From assembly GCA_003566395.1 (NCBI GenBank), contig PXDL01000365.1, positions 1 to 5,923 on the forward strand: a DNA stretch of 5,923 nucleotides. Reading direction: 5' to 3'. The translations under genes were made by a program, and so were the position numbers. The notes below the pieces were generated by a model. It searched no databases, was not told where the DNA came from, and saw only the letters and a list, made by a program, of their open reading frames with translations. Shown piece after piece: positions 1 through 4,968 of the stretch (position 1 is its first letter; every line of letters begins with the position of its first letter). The DNA comes from Balneolia bacterium. GTDB lineage: Bacteria; Bacteroidota; Rhodothermia; Balneolales; Cyclonatronaceae.

Positions 1-29
1 AACATTACACATCAGTACCTGAAAGAACG

Positions 30-101
30 AGCTGGCGATAGGATTTGAACCTACGACCGGCGGTTTACAAAACCGCTGCTCTACCCCTGAGCTACGCCAG
101 C
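30..101 (-). tRNA. tRNA-Thr, anticodon UGU
   Basis: This gene encodes a threonine tRNA whose UGU anticodon reads ACA and, by wobble, other ACN codons. On the minus strand it folds into a full cloverleaf. The acceptor stem is 7 bp (GCTGGCG with CGCCAGC), the D stem GCTC/GAGC has a 7-nt loop, and the anticodon stem GCGGT/ACCGC encloses the loop TTTGTAA. The variable loop has 5 nt, and the T arm GTAGG/CCTAT carries the standard TTCGAAT loop. Including the discriminator base (T, at position 30) it is 72 nt long, and the 3' CCA is not encoded. It lies downstream of dedA in the same orientation but has its own promoter. It lacks G34, so it is not a target of the queuosine pathway served by queA nearby. 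Confidence 0.97.
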
Positions 102-117
102 TTTTTTGCGAAGACTC

Positions 118-149
118 CAAAGTTAGACAAAGATACTTCTATTGTCAAA
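118..149 (-). promoter_or_regulatory. Bacteroidota-type promoter for tRNA-Thr
   Basis: On the minus strand TTTG (149-146) is followed after exactly 20 nt by TAACTTTG (125-118). This matches the Bacteroidota primary-sigma consensus of a -33 TTTG and a -7 TAnnTTTG separated by about 19-21 nt. The mature tRNA starts at 101, so the primary transcript would have a leader of roughly ten nucleotides. The -33 element overlaps the stop codon of dedA (147-145). The tRNA can therefore be transcribed independently of the upstream genes. Confidence 0.8.
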
Positions 150-798
150 CTTTTTTTTGCCCTTCTACGCTCCGCTGACGTCGCTTTTCTATGAAATACC
201 GGCCCAGCCTGTAGAGTACATAAAGAGCAATCGCGCTGCCGATTATGTATCCATACATATTAAGGTAATCCCTGATCATCTGCCAGTTATCGCCGATGAA
301 CCAGCCGGAACCTATCAATAGTATATTCCACATCAGCGCGCCCAGGGTGGCATACATTACCGTTTTACGTAAATGCAGTTTTGTAACGCCCGCCATAATG
401 CTGATAATCGAGCGGGCACCGGCTAAAAAACGGTTCGCGACAACCACACCCTGACCCCAGCGGTACATCCACCGTTCAGCTTTGTCCAGATACTCGCGAT
501 CAAAAAAACGGAGAAACCACAAGCGCTCCTGTTTGGTCCGTATGCCGTCTCCAACGATATATCCGAAATAGTACATGGTCATAAATCCCATGACCGAGCC
601 GATTGTTGTAGCTAACAAAACAAACGAAAAGCCTATAATATTCTCGGCAATCAGGTAGCCTCCGAATACTACCAGAATATCGCCCGGTATAGGTGGAATC
701 ACATTTTCCAGATAGGCCACCAGAAGCAGGATTCCATAGATTCCGGCCACGGGCTGTATCCGGATCCAGTCAACCAAATCTAATGCAAATGCCTCCAT
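145..798 (-). CDS. DedA/VTT-family integral membrane protein
   Basis: This is a 217-residue inner-membrane protein of the DedA (SNARE-associated/VTT) family. Members act in envelope homeostasis and phospholipid or undecaprenyl-phosphate flipping, often driven by the proton gradient. The sequence shows an N-terminal hydrophobic stretch leading into ENVIPPIPGD (residues 31-40), the family's re-entrant Glu/Pro/Gly-Asp motif. The second signature, RFLAGAR (123-129), has Arg123 and Arg129 six residues apart, as in characterised DedA proteins. Further hydrophobic segments lie near 45-83, 148-168 and 182-197, and the basic C-terminal tail is probably cytoplasmic. Length is normal for the family. The ATG at 798 begins 20 nt after the ispDF stop with no Shine-Dalgarno sequence, so the gene is probably the last of the queA-ispDF-dedA transcript. 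The transported substrate cannot be told from the sequence. An undecaprenyl-phosphate role beside an isoprenoid gene is possible but only an inference. Confidence 0.93.
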   Translation of the reverse strand: MEAFALDLVDWIRIQPVAGIYGILLLVAYLENVIPPIPGDILVVFGGYLIAENIIGFSFVLLATTIGSVMGFMTMYYFGYIVGDGIRTKQERLWFLRFFDREYLDKAERWMYRWGQGVVVANRFLAGARSIISIMAGVTKLHLRKTVMYATLGALMWNILLIGSGWFIGDNWQMIRDYLNMYGYIIGSAIALYVLYRLGRYFIEKRRQRSVEGQKKV

Positions 799-818
799 GA
801 ATGCGAACGTATCAGAGG

Positions 819-1991
819 TTATCTATCTTTTTTGAACAGCAGGGCTGCACAGCTTGCGCTTATTCCTTCTTCGCGCCCGACAAACCCGATTTTTTCGGAT
901 GTTGTTGCTTTAACCGAAACCTGAGCAGAATCAATCCCGAGATCACCGGCAATTACCGAACGCATTTCATCTATAAAAGATCGTAACCTGGGGCGCTCGG
1001 CTACAACCGTGGCATCAATATTTCCGGTCGAATAGCCTTTTTCATCGATAATTGCGGCCGCTTTTCTTAGCAGAAGCCGGCTGTCGATATCTTTAAATGC
1101 AGCATCGGTATCCGGAAAATGGCTTCCGATATCGCCGAGAGCAAGTGCCCCTAAAAGCGCATCAATGACAGCATGAATAAGTACATCGGCATCGGAATGG
1201 CCGTCCAACCCTTTTTCGAAGGGTATGGTTACGCCTCCTAATATCAACGCGCGCCCATCGGCAAGGCGATGAGTGTCGTATCCGTATCCGATTCGTACAG
1301 ATTGTTGAAGTTCGGTCATTTTATAATGTACGTAATCAAGGTCCTGCTTTCGTGTAATTTTTATGTTACCACGGCTGCCTTCCACAGCCTTAACCCGGTG
1401 TCCGGTTCGCTCAACCAGTGAAGCATCGTCAGTACCGAAAAACTGATCATCCAAAGCCTTCTTATAAGCATTGCGAATCAGCTCCGTGCTGAAAACCTGA
1501 GGAGTTTGAGCCTGCCAGATGCGGGAGCGGTCGGCCGTACCTTGAACAATCATATCGGCAGAAAGTTGCTTAAGGGTATAATCGGAAGGCGTTACCAGCA
1601 TGGCAGCACCAAAAGTGAGGGCTGCGTCAAAAACGTCCTGAATTTCCTCAGGGCTTACCATCGGCCTGACGGCATCATGGACCGCTACGTAGGTGCAATC
1701 TTCGATTTGGGAGAGCGCCAGATTGATGGAATACAGCCGCTCCTCTCCACCTGCTATAACTCTGACGTCTTTATCCGGATACTTTGAGGCAATCTCACGG
1801 GCATCATTTAGCTTCCGGGCGGGAACGGGTATAATAATCCTCCCGACCTGCTCAAAAGGATAAAAACAATCGATGGTGTGTTCAAGAATGGTTTTGCCCG
1901 CTACAGGGATGAACGCTTTGGGCTCGGAATAACCAAGCCGGGTGCCTTCACCACCTGCAGGCAAAATAACGGAAATGTATCCGGGCTTCAC
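819..1991 (-). CDS. ispDF: Bifunctional IspD/IspF isoprenoid enzyme
   Basis: This 390-residue fusion carries two cytosolic activities of the MEP isoprenoid pathway. The N-terminal IspD domain (about 1-225) makes CDP-methylerythritol from MEP and CTP. The C-terminal IspF domain (about 232-388) forms the cyclic diphosphate MEcPP; the intervening IspE step must be encoded elsewhere. IspD hallmarks are ILPAGGEGTR and PK (Arg18 and Lys25, CTP site), GGEERLYS (81-88), HDAVRP (105-110), DR at 154-155 and NIKITR with Lys211. IspF hallmarks are YDTHRL (metal ligands Asp239 and His241), DGHSDAD (His265), FPDTD (292-296) and KATTSEKIGF (361-370). All key residues appear present in both halves. The start codon is GTG (1991-1989), 2 nt after the queA stop. 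No ATG, GTG or TTG lies between it and an upstream in-frame TGA, and it gives the usual few residues before the glycine-rich loop. Met225 sits exactly at the domain junction. Confidence 0.95.
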   Translation of the reverse strand: MKPGYISVILPAGGEGTRLGYSEPKAFIPVAGKTILEHTIDCFYPFEQVGRIIIPVPARKLNDAREIASKYPDKDVRVIAGGEERLYSINLALSQIEDCTYVAVHDAVRPMVSPEEIQDVFDAALTFGAAMLVTPSDYTLKQLSADMIVQGTADRSRIWQAQTPQVFSTELIRNAYKKALDDQFFGTDDASLVERTGHRVKAVEGSRGNIKITRKQDLDYVHYKMTELQQSVRIGYGYDTHRLADGRALILGGVTIPFEKGLDGHSDADVLIHAVIDALLGALALGDIGSHFPDTDAAFKDIDSRLLLRKAAAIIDEKGYSTGNIDATVVAERPRLRSFIDEMRSVIAGDLGIDSAQVSVKATTSEKIGFVGREEGISASCAALLFKKDR

Positions 1992-1993
1992 AT

Positions 1994-3040
1994 CTATATA
2001 ACTATCATTGCATCACCAAATGAAAAGAAGCGGTAGTCGTGTTTTTTGGCTTCTTCATAGGCATGCATTAAAAAATCGAACTCGCAGAAGGCGGCCGCGA
2101 GCATCAGCAGTGTAGATTCCGGCCGGTGGAAATTGGTAATCAGGGCTTCGGTCAGCTTGAAATCGTAAGAGGGATAAATAAACTTGTCGGTCCATCCGAT
2201 TGCAGGTTTCAACAGTCCGCTTGCGGTAATACTGCTCTCAATCGCGCGCACGGCCGTTGTACCGCCGGCTACCACTTTGTTGGTTTTGCTAACACGGACC
2301 TGATTTATCAATTCCGCACTTTCCTCGGGTATATAAAAATACTCGGAGTCCATGCGGTGCTTGGTGAGGTCTTCAACTTCTACCGAGCGGAAAGTGCCCC
2401 ACCCGATATGCAGGGTTACCGGTGCGAGAAGTACGCCTTTTTCGGTCAGTTTCTGGACAAGCTCAGGCGTAAAGTGCATGGTGGCCGTAGGTGCCGCCAC
2501 CGCACCCCGCTCTTTGGCGAATATAGACTGATAGCGCTGCTTGTCCTCGGGAACCGGCTCACGATTGATGTAAGGCGGCATCGGCATTTCACCTACTACA
2601 TCCAACTTTTCGTACAGTTCATCATTTGATCCTTCAAATAGAAAACGGATCGTACGGCCCCGTGATGTGGTATTATCAACTACTTCAGCGACCAGATCTT
2701 CGCCGAAATACAGTTTATTGCCTATCCTTATTTTACGGGCGGGTTCTACCAGCACATCCCAAAGCATGTTCTCCGGCTGAAGCTCACGCAGGAGAAACAC
2801 TTCAATATCAGCATCCGTTTTTTCTTTTCGCCCTTTCAGCCGCGCGGGAAACACCTTGGTATTATTATAGACCAGACAATCCCCTTTTTTGAAATATTTG
2901 TGGATATCGGAGAAGGTTTCGTGCGTAATGGTCTTTTTTTCACGGTTGAGAACCATTAATTTAGCAGAGTCTCTCGGTTCAACACCAAACTCGGGGACGT
3001 TAATATTTTCTAATTCGTATTTAAAATCGGTCAGCTTCAT
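1994..3040 (-). CDS. queA: tRNA preQ1(34) SAM ribosyltransferase-isomerase
   Basis: QueA transfers and isomerises the ribosyl part of S-adenosylmethionine onto preQ1 at position 34 of tRNAs with GUN anticodons (Asp, Asn, His, Tyr), giving epoxyqueuosine. It acts in the cytosol. The 348-residue protein has the normal family length and motifs in order: YNNTKVFPARL (58-68), MPPYINR (154-160), RYQSIFA (169-175), GAVAAPTATMHF (179-190), HIGWGTF (211-217), GTTAVRAIES (260-269), TDKFIYP (284-290), ITNFHRPESTLLML (301-314) and YRFFSFGDAM (336-345). Small departures from the commonest consensus (APTAT for APTAG, FHRP for FHLP) look neutral. The ATG at 3040 has an A/T-rich upstream and no Shine-Dalgarno sequence. 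It is the first gene of the minus-strand set and ends in TAG only 2 nt before ispDF, which suggests co-transcription and perhaps translational coupling. Confidence 0.97.
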   Translation of the reverse strand: MKLTDFKYELENINVPEFGVEPRDSAKLMVLNREKKTITHETFSDIHKYFKKGDCLVYNNTKVFPARLKGRKEKTDADIEVFLLRELQPENMLWDVLVEPARKIRIGNKLYFGEDLVAEVVDNTTSRGRTIRFLFEGSNDELYEKLDVVGEMPMPPYINREPVPEDKQRYQSIFAKERGAVAAPTATMHFTPELVQKLTEKGVLLAPVTLHIGWGTFRSVEVEDLTKHRMDSEYFYIPEESAELINQVRVSKTNKVVAGGTTAVRAIESSITASGLLKPAIGWTDKFIYPSYDFKLTEALITNFHRPESTLLMLAAAFCEFDFLMHAYEEAKKHDYRFFSFGDAMIVI

Positions 3041-3088
3041 TTTACAGCTTGATTAGGCAGTTGTGGATTACTTTTGCATTAACTTCGT

Positions 3089-3117
3089 AATATAGGGCAA
3101 GAATACCCGGTTAACAA
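3089..3117 (-). promoter_or_regulatory. Candidate promoter of queA-ispDF-dedA
   Basis: On the minus strand TTGTTA (3117-3112) is followed after 17 nt by TATATT (3094-3089), a fair sigma-70-like match that would leave a leader of about 40 nt before the queA ATG. It does not follow the TTTG/TAnnTTTG pattern seen clearly before the tRNA gene, and no such pattern was found upstream of queA. The assignment is therefore tentative. Confidence 0.33.
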
Positions 3118-3125
3118 TACGGGTA
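3104..3125. repeat. Inverted repeat TACCCG-N10-CGGGTA
   Basis: A perfect 6-bp inverted repeat, TACCCG at 3104-3109 and CGGGTA at 3120-3125, is separated by 10 nt. The 16-nt centre-to-centre spacing and its position over the candidate queA -35 element would suit an operator for a dimeric regulator. A chance match cannot be excluded. Confidence 0.3.
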
Positions 3126-3533
3126 CATGTTTATAACAATTTTCTACACCTTACCCCCTCCGGATTGATTCTAAGCCCCATTGCTTCTCTTCTTTCATGT
3201 GAATGTAAACGACAAGCTGAATCCGGATTAGTACCAGGAAGTACGCAGTTGAACTTGTTTGAACGATTCAATTCGCACTCACATTGCTACAAACTGAAAT
3301 GCATGTTTTGAACAAGCCGGATCACCTTTCGTTATTGCATCTCTGATTTACTTTCAGACCTAACTCAATGCCCCGTAACATTGGTTAAATCCTGATTTCT
3401 TCTAAATATTGAGCCGATGTCAGCACTATTTTTTGCAAAGCCCAAAAGTGGTAAAATTCTTTTTTTTTCGTTACGTTATAGTCACTACCGATTTCCCACA
3501 TGGTGATAACGGAAATGCTAAATTTTTGAACTT

Positions 3534-4046
3534 ATGATGCGTGTTTTAAGTCTATTTTTGTTGATTGGAATTTTTGCCGTACCTCAAATTTCCGAGGCGC
3601 AGTTCCGTGATACCGATTATGAACCAACGGATTACTCCGGCGTGGTATCTACCGATAATTCCGGTACTCACGACCTTGGCTGGTTCGATTTCCGTATGGA
3701 TCACAGCTATGAAATGACCGTCGGTTCTTTTGGTGGAAATACCTACAATCAGAATTTCTACACCAACACCATGCATTTTCTGTTCAACGAGAACCTGACC
3801 GGCCGTGTCGACCTCTCGGTTGCACATTCCCCTTTCGGCAACAGCCTTTTTGGTGAAGACCAGGGCCCTCAGTTTTTTATCCGGAATGCCGAATTGAACT
3901 ATAACATCACCGATAATACGCAACTTCGTTTTCAGTTCCGCCAGATTCCGGGCGGCATGTATAACCCGTACGGATACGGCCACGGCTACTACAATCCTTA
4001 CCGCAGCAGATTTTCAGGCCATCAAGGCGGCTTTAATGATTGGTGA
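3534..4046 (+). CDS. Secreted beta-rich protein of unknown function
   Basis: I do not recognise this 170-residue protein as a named family. Residues 1-22 form a clear signal peptide: a short basic start, a hydrophobic core LSLFLLIGIFAV, and a cleavage site SEA|QF after Ala22. A polar, Asp/Thr/Ser-rich segment (about 23-48) follows. Residues 49-138 then show alternating polar/aromatic patterns typical of membrane beta-hairpins, for example TMHFLFNENLTGRVDLSVA (79-97) and AELNYNITDNTQLRFQFRQ (119-137). The tail (139-168) is rich in Gly, Tyr and Asn. An outer-membrane or surface-associated location is likely, but the protein is short for a full porin-like barrel. Two adjacent ATGs (3534 and 3537) are possible starts, with no Shine-Dalgarno sequence before either. 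The stop is 18 nt upstream of the LytR_C-domain gene, so they are probably co-transcribed. Confidence 0.8.
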   Translation: MMRVLSLFLLIGIFAVPQISEAQFRDTDYEPTDYSGVVSTDNSGTHDLGWFDFRMDHSYEMTVGSFGGNTYNQNFYTNTMHFLFNENLTGRVDLSVAHSPFGNSLFGEDQGPQFFIRNAELNYNITDNTQLRFQFRQIPGGMYNPYGYGHGYYNPYRSRFSGHQGGFNDW

Positions 4047-4064
4047 TTTTTCCTCCTCCCGCCT

Positions 4065-4508
4065 ATGAGAAAATGGCTCTCGTCTCCCGTATTCCTCAAT
4101 GCGAGTATCGGAATTTTAAGTGTCATCCTTTTCGTGCTTGTTGCAGCACTTATTTCAAGAGTAGTTTATCCCCGGGTTCTTCCAGAACGAACTGATTACG
4201 AAACGCATCTCATCAGTAACGTTATTCAGATTGAAGTCCTCAACGGATACGGTGAAGCAGGCATAGCCACCCGATACACCAATAAACTTCGTAACCTCGG
4301 TTTTGATGTGGTCCATTCCGGTAATTTTGAAAGCTACGACCTGGAGCACACCGTTGTTATTGCCCGTAGCAACAACAAGGAAAACGCCCGGCGGGTGGCT
4401 CAGGCACTGGGAATCGATCCCCGCAATATTCTCACAGAAACATCTCCCTATTATTATCTTGACGCAACCGTTGTGCTTGGTGCCGATCACCATCTGCTCA
4501 AGCTATGA
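4065..4508 (+). CDS. Membrane-anchored LytR C-terminal-domain protein
   Basis: This 147-residue protein has one N-terminal membrane segment (about 10-32) followed by an extracytoplasmic LytR_C-type domain (about 54-140). Domain evidence is the opening IQIEVLNGYGEAGIATRYT (residues 54-72) and NKLRNLGFDVV (73-83). A central TVVIARSNNKENARRVAQALG (96-116) and the closing strand ATVVLGADH (134-142) complete it. In LytR-CpsA-Psr proteins this domain sits after the catalytic cell-wall ligase domain. Here it stands alone with no LCP domain, so an enzymatic role is not predicted and a binding or scaffolding role in the envelope is only inferred. The ATG at 4065 is preceded by the pyrimidine tract TCCTCCTCCC (4051-4060), the opposite of a Shine-Dalgarno sequence. 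The TGA stop overlaps the ATG of a 21-codon ORF in an ATGA arrangement, and rsfS follows. Confidence 0.85.
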   Translation: MRKWLSSPVFLNASIGILSVILFVLVAALISRVVYPRVLPERTDYETHLISNVIQIEVLNGYGEAGIATRYTNKLRNLGFDVVHSGNFESYDLEHTVVIARSNNKENARRVAQALGIDPRNILTETSPYYYLDATVVLGADHHLLKL

Positions 4509-4570
4509 ATCCTGAAAATGGATCTGCCGATTCTTTTTTTAACCAAACCCTACGCATATTATCACTTTGA
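4505..4570 (+). CDS. Possible 21-residue coupling ORF before rsfS
   Basis: A 21-codon ORF fills the gap between the LytR_C gene and rsfS. Its ATG (4505-4507) shares an ATGA overlap with the upstream stop (4506-4508). Its TGA (4568-4570) overlaps the TTG start of rsfS (4567-4569). The peptide begins MNPENGSADS and ends TLRILSL, with no recognisable domain. Both overlaps are the geometry expected for ribosomes handing over from gene to gene, so it could be a coupling ORF rather than a functional peptide. There is no Shine-Dalgarno sequence. The alternative is chance, since the gap is short and ATGA overlaps can arise by accident. Confidence 0.3.
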   Translation: MNPENGSADSFFNQTLRILSL

Positions 4571-4953
4571 CAGACACTAAGCCAGATACCGGTTCTTTTA
4601 ATTCTGAAGATTCCGAAGCCCTCGCAAATCTTATAAGCTCAACGCTAAATAACCGAAAAGCAGAGCGTATTGTGGTGATGGATCTTCGTGAAATTACCAC
4701 CCTTGCCGACTTTTTTGTGGTGTGCAGCGGACTTTCCGATGTTCACGTTAAAAGCCTTTCTAACGAGGTTTCCATTAAAGTAAAGGAGCAGTTCAATGAA
4801 AAGCCCTGGAACAAAGAGGGCCTTGAAGGCAGACGCTGGGTGGTGCTTGATTACGTGAATGTAGTTGTCCATATTTTCAATAATGAAGCGCGCGGGCATT
4901 ATGCCCTTGAAAAGATGTGGAGCGACGCAAAAGTAAGAGAAATCACTGATTAA
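4567..4953 (+). CDS. rsfS: Ribosomal silencing factor RsfS
   Basis: RsfS binds ribosomal protein uL14 on the large subunit and blocks joining with the small subunit, lowering translation when nutrients are scarce. The 128-residue protein has the family core: LANLISSTLNNRKAERIVVMDLRE (19-42), TTLADFFVVCSGLSDVHVKSL (44-64), and EGLEGRRWVVLDYVNVVVHIF followed by EARGHYALEKMWSDA (84-104 and 107-121). The start is assigned to TTG at 4567. An in-frame TAA lies at 4540-4542, no ATG or GTG lies between, and the next in-frame ATG (Met38) would cut into the conserved core. The first 16 residues are a poorly conserved polar lead-in. It probably shares a transcript with the LytR_C gene. The rare start codon, with no Shine-Dalgarno sequence, suggests low or coupled translation. 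Confidence 0.95.
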   Translation: MTDTKPDTGSFNSEDSEALANLISSTLNNRKAERIVVMDLREITTLADFFVVCSGLSDVHVKSLSNEVSIKVKEQFNEKPWNKEGLEGRRWVVLDYVNVVVHIFNNEARGHYALEKMWSDAKVREITD

Positions 4954-4968
4954 TGTGTTCCGGTCATT

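Larger units (their letters stand above)
3041..3533. other. Divergent intergenic region with regulatory potential
   Basis: These 493 nt lie between the divergent queA and plus-strand gene sets. No ORF with coding character, RNA gene, riboswitch or intrinsic terminator was recognised. It holds a candidate queA promoter (3089-3117), an inverted repeat (3104-3125), a perfect 10-bp palindrome AATCCGGATT (3220-3229) and four TTGAAC hexamers (3249, 3259, 3308, 3526). It also has a run of nine T (3460-3468). For the plus-strand genes the best promoter guess is weak: TTTTTG (3430-3435), 16 nt, TAAAAT (3452-3457). A TATAGT at 3477-3482 has no matching -35. Neither plus-strand option is reliable. Confidence 0.6.

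Noticed and set aside
126..158. Possible terminator: GACAA/TTGTC (126-130, 142-146) with a T run at 151-158
   Set aside because: The stem is only 5 AT-rich pairs with an 11-nt loop. The T run would suit only plus-strand transcription, where no gene lies upstream. The same bases form the tRNA promoter.
819..1319. Separate ispF gene starting at Met225
   Set aside because: The frame is continuous with IspD, with no stop between the domains and no ribosome-binding signal before Met225, so one fused gene is the simpler reading.
2126..2629. Long plus-strand ORF (167 codons) opposite queA
   Set aside because: It lies wholly antisense to a queA gene with all family motifs, and its translation is Cys/Arg/His-rich and low in recognisable structure. 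It is a shadow of the real gene.
30..3040. Functional link between queA and the nearby tRNA-Thr
   Set aside because: Queuosine is made only on tRNAs with G at position 34. This tRNA has U34, so proximity does not imply a substrate.
3041..3180. preQ1 riboswitch upstream of queA
   Set aside because: I could not find the small hairpin followed by the A-rich tail typical of preQ1-I, nor any convincing pseudoknot.
3299..3346. 15-codon plus-strand ORF in the intergenic region
   Set aside because: It has no upstream signal and no neighbour at suitable spacing, and its length is expected by chance.
3552..3983. Minus-strand ORF (143 codons) opposite the secreted-protein gene
   Set aside because: The plus-strand reading has a clear signal peptide and beta patterning. 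The antisense reading has no features and no promoter.
4155..4493. Minus-strand ORF (112 codons) opposite the LytR_C gene
   Set aside because: The plus strand encodes a recognisable domain over the same bases, so the antisense frame is incidental.
4567..4572. TTGACA, a perfect -35 hexamer, at the rsfS start
   Set aside because: No acceptable -10 element lies 15-19 nt downstream, and TTG is needed as the rsfS start codon.
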